From Rotaria sordida (lineage: Eukaryota; Rotifera; Eurotatoria; Philodinida; Philodinidae), in contig CAJNOL010000042.1 in the NCBI GenBank assembly GCA_905250125.1, forward strand, positions 264,608-328,607: a DNA stretch of 64,000 nt, written 5' to 3'. Of this stretch, positions 24,601 through 35,158 are shown one piece after another. The first letter of the stretch is position 1; every line of letters begins with the position of its first letter. Under the pieces are notes generated by a model. That model was not told where the DNA came from. It saw only the letters and a list, made by a program, of their open reading frames with translations, and ran no database searches. Position numbers and translations under genes: made by a program.

Positions 24601-25347
24601 GAAGGTCAAACCAAAGAATCTTCCTAGTGATTATCTGTTAAATGAATAATTTATTTTATAAATGGGATGAAACAGCATATAAAAAGCTTGCTACAAAAAC
24701 CAGTCTACTACACAGTTGGTCTGTTATGCATTATGTATTACACAGCTATGCTAGATAAAAAGAAATGAACAGTATTTTATGAGTTACACGATACTATTTG
24801 GCATATGAATGAATAGTTTATCATCTTCTAAAAAAGCATAAACTTATATAAGAATAAGTTTATTGAAAATAATACTATAATATTCTAGTCGATAATAAAT
24901 TCAACATCTACTTTTATAAGTCTCTCGTATACAATAGTAACTGACGAACATTTCTCTTTAGATTTCAATATATGATGATGTATTAGAAACCAAAATTGAA
25001 TTTTGAATACTTGCTCGATAAAAGAATTGTTGAACGAAAAGTTTATTACTGATTAGAATCAACTTGACATTGAAATAAAAAAATATTCATCTGCTGAAAT
25101 CAATAAGAAATATCTCAAAAAGAAAGCTACTGATAATTATTTGAAAACACACACCTACATAAGTGATGTGCCATTATATAATACGTATGAAGACAAAAGA
25201 AAAGAATTGAAATATAAACAAAGTCGATCGACATCTCCAATGTACATTGATCTGTCATTAATAGTTAATATATAATATAGCAAATGTCAACGGGTTTTTT
25301 TTCAAGCCATAGAAACTCAACAATCAGATACAGGTTGTTAATCCAAT
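21644..25347. other. Intergenic region with one palindrome
   Basis: About 3.7 kb without a supported gene; the palindrome at 22547-22679 is listed separately. An 89-codon frame at 23489-23758 reads somewhat protein-like but has no motif or splice context. The rest is AT-rich sequence with no RNA gene or transposase seen. Confidence 0.45.
22547..22679. repeat. Short palindromic element, 55-bp arms
   Basis: The left arm 22547-22601 (with CCCCTATGAAAAGCC) and the right arm 22622-22679 (with GGCTTTTCATAGGGG) pair almost perfectly around a 20-bp loop. The ends read ATTGATCTC and GAGATCTAAT. The size and shape fit a miniature inverted-repeat element. Confidence 0.8.
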
Positions 25348-26142
25348 TTAGTTGATATCTTTCATTTCTATGTAAGATCCTACGCGATTTAGATTAGCAG
25401 GATATTTTACATTTCTGTAATGCAAAATAAAAATGCTGATTAGCAAAACTGCTGTTAATGTTAGTAAAATGATTGTCATAAATGATATATTCACTTGTAT
25501 TGCCAGAATAATAATTTCTGTGATCACAAATGCACCAAAAAGAAATATGAGACAAATCCATCCATACTTTTGACGTCCAAATTTGTAAGCAAGTGGATAA
25601 AGATATTCAACCAATGATAGAATACCTGTACAAACACCAAGTTGATTGAGAATATCAATTGTTGATTGATCAGGAAGAACAAAACCATAACATACAGCAT
25701 AACTTGCAGACATATTGGATGGAATGACCGGTTTATTTGGTTCACAAATAAATTCATACAATGGTCTAAATGATGTAAAATGTGATTTAAATAAATAACA
25801 ATTTGGTATTCGATCTGAACATGCTTTTGTGGAATACACATGTCGTGTTGAAAAGATACATCCTTCCATAAATACTAGAATAGTAACTAATAGACATGTA
25901 CCAAGTGCAAACACAAAAGGAAGACGAGTAGATATTGTCTTGGATATTTCAAATTGATCACCACATACATCAATGACAATATAGTCGTTACCAATATTAC
26001 GTACTTGTTTAAATCGAAATACTGATTCAAGTAATATAACAAGTCGTTGAAGCGATAGTTTAAATAGAATAACAAATGCAACTAAGACGATGATGAAAAC
26101 TGAACTGAATAAAATTGCTACATAAACACCATACGATAACAT
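25348..26142 (-). CDS. Orphan multi-pass membrane protein
   Basis: A single-exon gene for 264 residues starting at the ATG at 26140-26142. Strongly hydrophobic segments lie near residues 4-30, 74-94, 162-182, 195-215 and 220-243, so about four or five membrane spans. Between the second and third spans is a loop of about 70 residues with five cysteines (including CIF, ACS, NCY, ICE, VCY) and one sequon, NMSAS, which looks extracellular. The C-terminus is short, polar and likely cytosolic. I do not recognise the family; a tetraspan-like or chemosensory-like surface protein is possible. An acceptor-like TTTCACTCGCAG lies about 18 nt upstream of the start. Confidence 0.65.
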   Translation of the reverse strand: MLSYGVYVAILFSSVFIIVLVAFVILFKLSLQRLVILLESVFRFKQVRNIGNDYIVIDVCGDQFEISKTISTRLPFVFALGTCLLVTILVFMEGCIFSTRHVYSTKACSDRIPNCYLFKSHFTSFRPLYEFICEPNKPVIPSNMSASYAVCYGFVLPDQSTIDILNQLGVCTGILSLVEYLYPLAYKFGRQKYGWICLIFLFGAFVITEIIILAIQVNISFMTIILLTLTAVLLISIFILHYRNVKYPANLNRVGSYIEMKDIN

Positions 26143-28790
26143 CACTGTAGTTGTTAACTGCGAGTGAAATATTCAAAAAAGTGAAATTTTATCCAGTCAC
26201 TATAAAATTAAAAGACACGATGTAAAAAAAAAAGAACTATTCAAGTCGTATTCATGTATTTTGTACACATTTCAATTCTACTTATGATCCTTTGTTCTTC
26301 GTACTCATCGCATGATGTAGCCGAGAACAATTTATAGTGGATCAACTCACTTTAATAAATAAGATTTGCATGATAGTTTTACTTTACGGTATCACATGAA
26401 AAGACAATCTGTGATTAACTTTTTCTGTTTATAATCGATGAAATGAATAATACAGCAAATAACAAACAGAAAATGTGAAAGAGAATATTTAAATATAGAA
26501 AAAAAATTAAACAAAGATAGCAGATGATGTCAAGAGTTTTTTTTTTGTTTTTCTTATCTATTCTTATAAACAACGTCGATATGAAGGACAAAATGATAGT
26601 GAAGACCAATAGTTTTCATAGATGAGTACTAAACACAAGCAAGAGTGATTCATTCGTCGAATATCCACTTCATTTTTATAACATCAAAGAATGAGTTTGA
26701 GTTGTTTTAGTAACAATTCTCTTTCACAGCTGAAATAAGTCTTTTCATATACAATTTACAAGATTAGTATTGTTACTGGAAAAAACATCAATCCCAATTC
26801 TGTAAAATTTTTAAAATGATTTTAGACAACTTCAGAGATATTAGTGTTTACTTACAATAACATTGAGTGCATGCACAATTGTTTTCAATGTTGTCTGTGT
26901 TTTCTCTAGCTACTCTCCTTGTAACTTGACAATGAATATTTGACTTGGATTTACCCGAGCCTAAGAAAACCGACTCATCTATTATCGTGTTTTTAATCAC
27001 ATCGACCCATTGCGGGAGATAGTTAGGGTTCAAGTAAGTCTTTTAATAAACATTTCTCTAATTACAGTTTCCGTTTCCATGCTGACTTACTCTCAACCTT
27101 TAGGCATCTGTACGTTTTTGATTACACAATTTTTATCGCAAATTTATTTCATGTAAATTAGCAGAGTTCAATAACTTTTCTATGTGAATATACAGAAATA
27201 GAAAAAGAAAATGACAACGTAAAAATAGAATCAAAGAAATAGTTATAATCGAAACCAACATTTCTCCAGTATAAACGAAAAAGAATTTGTTTTTTAAATT
27301 CCATTGTAAATACATGAAACCATATCATTTTTCTCACAAAGTCCTTGTCCTATTGCAAACAATTGGTTTCTTGAAAAAGCGTTGTATCGGAACTAATAGA
27401 TAACTGTCCCTTGATTATTCAAATAACTGACAAATTTTAATTTTAATCAATATATAGTTAACCAGAAATATCCCTAGTTTTTTGAATTCTGAGTTGAAAT
27501 CAGTGAAAATGCAGACAAAATTATTTCTGCATCTTGTTAATTCCAAAAAATCTTTTAAATAGTCAAAGATGTTGCAGTTTTCTAGGAAACTAACAATTGA
27601 CAGATGTATAGGAAACATTCAGAAGCCTCTTGGAAAGCTTTGACAATTACGAACACGATGATCCATTTTCATCGAGACGTTAAGACATTGTTATTGTTTT
27701 GTGTTCGATAGTTATTTGCCTTGTTTCACCTGCTTTCAGAGTCGCAACAGTAATTATTACTGCAGAATTTCGTATTGGTCTTCGACTGGTGCATCGCTAT
27801 CTCATGATCTCTTAAAGAAAGTTAAAATGTGTGTACACAATAGGTCTTAATCTTTTGTCTTTCTATAATGATATTTTTCGTTGTAATCATGTAAAACAAT
27901 TGATAGAAAAGTATGAATTGCCTCACTTAAAATAGATAGCATTTACTGAAGTTGAGCAGTTTTAAACAAAGAAAAGAATATGCACATTCTTTCTCCTTTT
28001 CTGTTTTTATGCTTCTTTTCCTCTGCCCTTGAAACCCATATAAATGTTATTCTCCGCTTTCTCCTGCTTGGTTCTACTTAAATTTCTTGAATTTTTCGAT
28101 GCTTTTTTTTGTCTCTGTATATACTCTCTTAATACTTATACCAGCAGACTTAATAGTGGATGTAGTGATAGCAGTGAAATTTTGCGTATCTATATTGTTA
28201 CTTAAATATCACATTTTCTTTTTATATTATGCAAACACTGTCGACTACTAGTTTTAAGATCATAGTAAAAAAGGAACAGCTTTCATTGTTACTTTGGACA
28301 TCATTTTTGTTTACTTTTCTTCCTTTAATTGTCTATATACTGATATGAATTGCATTAATTTAGCTAAAAAAACCGAACTGAACGGAAACTGAGATTGGTT
28401 TGAAAATACATCCCTGATTGATAGTACAATTGCAAATGAAAAAGAAAAAATGTTTGTGATGATTAGTAGAGCGAAATGAAATTCTTCTAATACTTTGTTA
28501 GTGTTAATCATACACAGTCTTTTATGTTCTATCCAATTCATTCGTTTTTTTTCTGCAAATATACACAACTGTATTGCTATTACAACGAATATAGAGAAGT
28601 AAAAGCAAGTTACGATATTTTTGTTAAAAGTATTTTAATTTATTGAGACATAGTGCGTCATCTTAATGCACCTTTTGTAAATATCATGATCCGTTCTAAA
28701 TAACACGGTGAAAAGATAAGCCCATGCAATATGATAGGTGGACATGTTTTTTCGTGACGCCCATAGTAAATATTAAATTTCCTTTTCGGG
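26143..28790. other. Intergenic, nothing recognised
   Basis: About 2.6 kb of AT-rich sequence with only short, motif-free frames. No RNA gene, no repeat with clear ends, and no splice-linked exon series was found. Confidence 0.45.
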
Positions 28791-28798
28791 TATAAATA
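28791..28798 (+). promoter_or_regulatory. TATA box before the small gene
   Basis: TATAAATA preceded by a GGG triplet, 46 bp upstream of the ATG at 28837. The spacing allows a start site near 28821 and a leader of about 15 nt, much like the arrangement at 2186. Confidence 0.45.
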
Positions 28799-28836
28799 AG
28801 TTCTTAAATGGATATGGATGATATGCATTGAATATC

Positions 28837-29118
28837 ATGCAGCAACTCTGTATTCGCCAATTGGTTTCCCGCATTGCTCGCAGTCATATCATCGGACGAA
28901 ATATCTATAGTGTGAATATTCAGCAAAACAAGACAGTTGAGCTCGAACATCGTAATAATGGCTTGATTTGTGCGGTCTGGGAAGAAGCAATTATTAAAGA
29001 ATCTCGTAAACCTGATATTTCATTTGATGCAATGCAAAAAGAAACTATTAATATGATAAACAACAAAAACACTGAGCAACAGCGATTTCTGGAATCAATA
29101 ATGGAACCATCAATTTGA
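28837..29118 (+). CDS. Small hypothetical protein, 93 residues
   Basis: A single-exon frame beginning at the ATG at 28837 behind a TATA box. The first 25 residues are rich in Arg, Gln, Ile and Leu without acids (LCIRQLVSRIARSHIIGR), which could form an amphipathic mitochondrial presequence. The rest is polar with no recognised domain. The codon pattern is smoother than in surrounding intergenic frames, and the promoter supports it, but there is no homology I can name. Confidence 0.4.
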   Translation: MQQLCIRQLVSRIARSHIIGRNIYSVNIQQNKTVELEHRNNGLICAVWEEAIIKESRKPDISFDAMQKETINMINNKNTEQQRFLESIMEPSI

Positions 29119-30032
29119 TTAAATACTACTTACTCAATGAAACAAATATGAAGATTTGTTTTTGTAACTTATTTCTTTCGAATAATTTTTAAATATTTCT
29201 GATATGTACTTACTCAAATACATATGATAACTAACGTTTATTTCATAATATCAACAATGAATGAAGATACATTTTAAATATTAATCTATAGTAATTCAAT
29301 TTTAATTTTAACTAAAACTGAGAAACTAATATTGAGTCTTTCAATTGAAAAAAAAGCGAACGGTAATACAGTCACCATCATCCAATATCATTTTTTAAAA
29401 TATTTACGCCACGATTTATGAGAACAATTACAACAATCATAAATGGAAGCGAGTTATAATATAGTGCAGCCTAGAAAGATTTTGCTATACAATTTCAACC
29501 ATTGTCGTTCGTATTCTGTCCCATTGAGTATGAAATGAAACACATTGGAAGATAATATATTTTTTCTCGTATAAAGATTTAACGACATGAAATTTGATCT
29601 ACGTGCTTTGAGTTTAGAATAAATTAAATTTTGTATTTTTATGAGTTGATCGATATGAAAGTTTTTTTTTTTTGTTTTTTTTTAATTTATTTTTTAAAAT
29701 ACAAACTGTTCACTGAAACGAACAACAAGCTCACATACGGATTAAACGGATGACAAGGTATAAAACAAAAAAGAAGATAGGCACATAAAAACACGATATA
29801 AGATACAAAATTTTCTTTTTTTTTTTTATATAAATGATTGCTAAAATGTTCATCGTCTTATGTACATAATCAAGGAGATATGAAGTACCAAAAAAAAAAA
29901 ACAACAAATGTCGTATTTTAACACTCTTTGTACAGTAAATAAAGTGCAATCACCAAAGATAAAAGAAAAAGGAAAAAAAGGAGTAGTATTGCTTTGAATT
30001 TGAAAAACACACTCACACAAATTGTACTCAAA
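29119..30032. other. Intergenic, convergent 3' flanks
   Basis: About 0.9 kb between the small plus-strand gene and the 3' end of the RETREG-like gene. It contains long T and A runs (for example near 29661-29690 and 29817-29829) and no supported gene. Confidence 0.5.
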
Positions 30033-31538
30033 TTATGCTTTTTCATCGTAATCATTGAGAAAATCAAAACTTGTTAAATCTGGTTCACTATGTGGGACAT
30101 TCGCTGATGTATTAGTTAATGTTGATGTTGATAATTTATTTATTTTCGTATTATTATCATCAATATTTGATTGAAAAAATGGTGCATCCATTAATTTTGG
30201 TCGTTGTTTATTTGAACGTCCTTTAATTTTTAATTCATCACCTTTAATTTTAATACGATGTTTACCATCAAATTGATCACCAACATTAGCATATAATTCA
30301 CTTATGCGAGTTGCTTCATCATCTGCAACTGACGATGATGAATCACTAAGCATATCAAAAGCTGAATCACTCATATTTGACTGTTTTGGTACAAGGGCTA
30401 CATCATTTGTATCTATATCATTTTGATAACGTTGTCGAAAATTTAACATTGTTTGACTTTCATCATTTGAATCAATTTCATTTTGATAACGTTGTCGTAA
30501 ATTTAATATTGTTTGACTTTCATCATTTGACTCAAATGATTTTAATTCATTTTCTTCATCTTCATCTTCATCTTCATCTTCATCATCAGTTAAATTTAAA
30601 GGTTCATGTTTCATTTCTATTTGTTCTTGTCGTAATAAATCACGTTGCTGTTTTAATCGTCGAACATCATCATCATCATCATCATCATTAATTGATCCCG
30701 ATTTATCAATTTTAACTAATAAATCTTTTCGATCGATTATTGAACGTCGTTTATATTCCCTATTTCATAGAAAACAATTATTAGTGTCAATTCCTATGGG
30801 ATTAAAATATACAACACAATGTAATTGCTGTTATTTATTACAGGGAGATTATTTTATTCTGTCAATCTTGAGACACATTTCTTCATCTTCCTTTTATTTA
30901 CTTCTTCAGAAATACAATAAGGAAATAATTAATAAATTCTTACCTTATACACTTTAAAACTCTTTTTAAATCATATTTTATAAAAATGAATACATAAATA
31001 TAAAAATTTTCTTAACTTACATCGATTGATCAAGTTGTTCAAGTACAGGTGCTAAACGTTGAAGTAATTTTGGTATTAATTTATGATAAACAATAGCGGG
31101 TAATGTAAAAAGTATTAACATTGTTATATAAGATACATAAAAACCATTTATTTTTACACCAATATATGCAAGTATAAGACAAATAACAATAATAAGTATT
31201 GAATATTTAACACGATTTTCTGTTTTAAGTGTATTTAATTTTTCATGTGTTTCGCACAAATGACGATATGAACGTAAAACAAGTTTTGTTAATTCACATA
31301 GATTTTGTTCGCCATTATCCAATGAATATGATCGTTTTTTTTTTAAACAATCAAGTATATGAAATATTAAAACAACAAGCGTCATAGCGCAAAATGGACG
31401 TAAACCAGCTCGTGCTATAGCATAAAAAATACAATGACCAAGGAAAAATGCAAGTAAACTTGCATAACGATTATGCCATAACATAAATCGTTCAACACGA
31501 TGAAATGCTGGTTCAAGTGAAACAATAATATCTTCCAT
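30033..31538 (-). CDS. RETREG/FAM134-like ER-phagy receptor
   Basis: Two exons, 31021-31538 and 30033-30759, join in phase to 414 residues. The N-terminal 170 residues form a reticulon-homology-type domain: two long hydrophobic hairpins (about 26-66 and 109-155) separated by an amphipathic stretch with LCELTKLVLRSYRHLCE. The long acidic tail has a poly-Asp run, two tandem copies of a block beginning SNDESQT and ending RQRYQN, and a C-terminal LTSFDFLNDYD whose F404-D-F-L407 fits an LC3-interacting region with acidic surroundings, as in FAM134. Such proteins bend ER membrane and recruit autophagosomes. ARL6IP1 shares the membrane domain but lacks the tail. It starts only 162 bp after the RCOR stop, with an acceptor (TTTTCATTTCAG) 46 nt before the ATG. 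Confidence 0.8.
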
Positions 31539-31700
31539 AATGGTTTTCTTTTTTTTGTTTTTGTTTACTCAAATAAAAAAAAATCTGAAATGAAAATAAG
31601 ATTTCCTTTGTATCTTTCAAAGAACTACAGTCAACAAAAAGAACAAAAAAGAAAATTGTTATTTACACTAACAACAAGAAAAGGTAATCTAAACAATTAA
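31539..31700 (-). other. RCOR-RETREG spacer with acceptor site
   Basis: A 162-bp spacer on the minus strand. It contains a pyrimidine-rich acceptor (AG at 31585-31586) but no canonical AATAAA in the sense direction and no TATA box. Such a short, promoter-less spacer fits co-transcription with trans-splicing. Confidence 0.5.
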
Positions 31701-34071
31701 CTAACAAAGAACAATATCATTAGTATTTGATCGATTGGAATTTAAATCGTTATTTGTTGTTGATGATTGTTGTTTACGTTGTACATTTGTTATTGGTTTA
31801 GAATTTATTTCAATAACCATATCAAGTTGATAACGTTCACGACATTCAAGAAAAAATGTTTCAACATCAGCAACTGTCTTTGTTGAACCAATAATACGTG
31901 CAACAGCATCAAAATCTTTTCCATATTTTCCAAATGCTTGTATAGCTAAAAGAATTTCTTCTGTCGACCAATTTGATGTTGGTGTTACTGTTGTTGAATT
32001 TGAATTATTAATCATAAATGGTGATGATGATGATGTAAGAAATGGTATACGCATTGTTTCCATTCCATCTCGACATTGATTTGTTAATAGATCAATAGCT
32101 TGATTATGTGATTGAATAATTGCTAATTCTTGACGTATATCATCTTCAAGTTTTTCAACAGGATCAATTGTATCATTATTATCTGTATTTGATGTTGAAG
32201 CATTTTCATATAAATTCATTGCAATTAAACTATCCAAATCGAGTGCAATATTTTTTGGTGGTCGTTTAATTTTTTTAATTGATGATTTACTTGGATATAA
32301 TTCAGGTCGCATTAAACCTGAATTTTGCCAATAAACAAAACATTCATCACAAAGTATACCTTTAGGAGTAGAATGCATAGGTCCAATGCTACCATTTATA
32401 TTTGTTACTTCACAATTACAACATTCTTGTTCATCAAGACCTGTTTGATCAATTGACATTTTACCACGATGATCCAAATCTCTTTAAAAAAAAAACATTT
32501 TTGTTCCAAAGAAGCAGGTCAATAACTGATGAAATCAATCCTTTCGAGAAATTTGATTTCTTCTATGTAAAACTTTCACTCGAGGTATTCGAAAGTGATT
32601 TCTCATAGAATCAATCCTATATCATTTGTTTATGCTTGGTTGACTAGTATTTAGTAGATTTCGATCAGAAAAAGTGTAATCTATGTGAAAATACTATGAT
32701 ATTCTGAATTAACATTCAAGACAGAGTAAACATATGTGAGTTTGAAATATTTTCAAGAACTTTCTTTTTGTCATCGAAAAAGTCGCCTTCGATTCCCCTC
32801 ACGAATGAGCCAAAAAATTATTTCAACAACTGGAATTAAGTTTTACAGCTGTAACATGATCTGTAGAACTCAAAATCGCAGATGATTAAACAATAAAACC
32901 TGCGTTTTGATGAGATTTATTTTTTGACTCATCCGTAAGAGAGACCAGGAGCAACTTTTTCAATGAAAAACATTTATGAAAATCATTGAAACTTACATAT
33001 GTTTACTCCGTTTTGAATGCTGATTCAGTATATCTTATTATCATGGCATTACACCTCTTCTGATTGAAGTCTCCTGAATATCAGTTTAAAAAAAGCATAA
33101 AATCATATATTAAGAATAGTATCCTTAGAATTTTTCTTGAAGGCCAATGTTTTTTTTCTTCTTCATATTTTTATATCATTTTTAGCGCTATCGAACCATG
33201 TTAAAATTAGCCTGACCGATCATCAAATCGATAAGATAAAAAAAAAAGCTGATTGTCATCAACAGTCGAATTCAGCGTAGATATGACAATCATTTACTAT
33301 TTCAACCGGCGTAGGTATAGCATAAATAATTGGTATAGGATTAGTCTCACCAGAAATCACTTTCGGACACTTTGCGTAGTAGTTTGACATAGAAGAAATC
33401 AAATTTCTCAAGTGTGCCGGCTTCATCAATTATTGGCCCTCTTTCTTTTTCTATCTATAATTAATTTACTTTGTTGGTAATGGTATTGATGTTGTATTTC
33501 GTTCATCATCATCACTATCTGCATCATCATCATCATAAGGCATTAATTGACTTTGTTTTTCATGTTTATCCATTAAACTTTTATGTAAACGTGTTTTTTT
33601 CCATGAATAATAATAACGTACAAGATCACCAACACTTTTATCAGGTAACATTTGTCTTATACGTGAAAACATTTTTCCATAAAATTTATATGCTTGTTCA
33701 AATAAACATTTTTCTTCAACTGTCCATTCATCAATTTCAGGTGTATATTGTTGCATAAGTAATTTACTTGTAGAAATTTTATATTTACATATTTGTAATA
33801 TAGCTAATGCTTGTTCTTCATTCATACGATGTTTACGACGTGCAAAATCAATATATTCAATAAGATCATTTTCACTAATTGAATCAGTTGGTCGCCAAAA
33901 TAGTATAGCTTCATGATCAGTTGCTAATGGTGTTGGATCTAATGGTGGAATATTAGCTTGATAAGATGAACCTTCATGAATTCGAACATCACAATCTGAT
34001 GTTGATGATGAATCAATATCAACTGTTGTTGATGAATTGGATTTTTTTGATGGTGTTAACGTTAATTTCAT
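31701..34071 (-). CDS. RCOR: REST corepressor (CoREST) with extra C4 finger
   Basis: Exons 33470-34071 and 31701-32481 join in phase to 460 residues. The order is ELM2 (about 30-104, with YQANIPPLDPTP and FWRPTD), SANT1 (about 114-163, DEWTVEEKCLFEQAYKFYGK...YYYSWKKTR), acidic Asp-rich linker, C4 finger-like C221-x2-C224-x20-C245-x2-C248, a helical linker (about 305-335) matching the LSD1-binding coiled coil, and SANT2 (about 371-419, NWSTEEILLAIQAFGKYGKDF). CoREST tethers LSD1 and HDAC1/2 to nucleosomes for repression. The finger resembles the GATA-type finger of MTA and RERE proteins and is not in the human RCOR proteins as I know them. An acceptor CTAG ends 5 nt before the ATG. Intron 1 carries a foldback repeat. 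Confidence 0.88.
32657..33073. repeat. Imperfect foldback repeat in RCOR intron
   Basis: The left half (32657 to about 32822) and right half (about 32922-33073) are inverted copies at an estimated 75-85 percent identity. Matching blocks include GAGTAAACATATGTGAG with CTTACATATGTTTACTC and GATTTCGATCAGAA with TTCTGATTGAAGTC. The loop is about 100 bp. It accounts for 417 bp of a 988-bp intron. Confidence 0.7.
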
Positions 34072-34336
34072 TTTTTCTAGAACAAATGACTTGAAGTTTA
34101 GTTTATGGGATAAAAAAAAAGAAGAAAAAAGATTTCATACACAAAGGATTCAAGATGTTATGCATGCGAAAAAAAACCAGAAAGAAAAAAAGAGGTATCA
34201 CAAAAAAATAAGGTTGAACAAATAAAGGGTTTCATCCAAAGTTGATGTTATTTTCTATTTTTTTTTTGTTTTCAGAAACCCAAATAAGAAAATCGAACAG
34301 AAAGAAAATAATAAGCGTTTTTTTTTTCTATAGATA

Positions 34337-34342
34337 TTTATT
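34337..34342 (-). terminator. Poly(A) signal of UBE2V
   Basis: AATAAA on the minus strand, 10 nt beyond the UBE2V stop codon, within the 280-bp spacer to RCOR. The short distance is in keeping with compact 3' untranslated regions elsewhere in the window. Confidence 0.45.
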
Positions 34343-34351
34343 TGCTAATAA

Positions 34352-35158
34352 TCACTGAGATGGATAAAGTGCTCCTTCAGATGGTTGAGACAATTTTGCA
34401 TTCTCTTTTGCTGACATGCTCGCTCGAATTTCGTTTAACACTTGATGAATAGTCATATCTCGATTCCAATTACGAAGAGCTGGAATATATTTTGAATCAA
34501 CCTAAATAAAATAGAAGAATTTAATGAAAAGAATTTTCTTTTTATTTCTTAAATATAAAATTCTTACTGAACCATTAGCTGAAACACCAGTGAGATTGAT
34601 ACGTGTCTGAAAACGAACAGTCGGTGCTTCTTCCGGATAACGATCACTGCAATGAACTTTCAATGTATAAATACGACCTTCATAAGGCGTCTGAAAAGAA
34701 ATATGATCTAGCATTAGTTCATTTTTAGAAACAATCATTCGTAATATACGTACCCGTGATGGTCCAATAATCATACAAACCCACCGAGATAATGACATAT
34801 CATCATTAGCTTCGAGACCCCATGACACTGATCTTAATATAACAAAAACAAAACATTGTTTTCAAAAAACAGAGAACTATTCTTTTATTTTACCCTTCAT
34901 GATGGCCTTTTTGAGCCGCCTCAAGTTCTTCCAATAGTTTAAAACTTCGTGGAACAACTAAATAAAATATAAAAATAAACTGATAATCTATCTATATATC
35001 TATATACATATAAGTATCAGCTGTCGGTCTCAATAAAACGTGCAAATTAAAATTCTTTTTTTTTTTCGTTCTTCATTTAGCTATATACAAGATAATTATG
35101 GATCGCTGATACATATATACATGATCGTACCTGTTCGCGACTGAAAATTGCTAGCCAT
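34352..35158 (-). CDS. UBE2V: Ubiquitin-conjugating enzyme variant (Mms2/Uev1)
   Basis: Five exons (35131-35158, 34894-34957, 34754-34832, 34568-34690, 34352-34501) join in phase to 147 residues, the family length. Conserved blocks are [53 protein letters not shown] and the C-terminal [16 protein letters not shown]. The position of the E2 catalytic Cys is in the segment [10 protein letters not shown], which has no Cys, as expected for a UEV. It pairs with UBC13 to build Lys63-linked ubiquitin chains in DNA-damage tolerance and signalling. An acceptor TATCCGTTTAG lies 21 nt before the ATG. Confidence 0.96.

Noticed and set aside
30377..30691. Histidine-rich plus-strand frame
   Set aside because: Antisense shadow of the Asp/Glu-rich tail of the RETREG-like gene.
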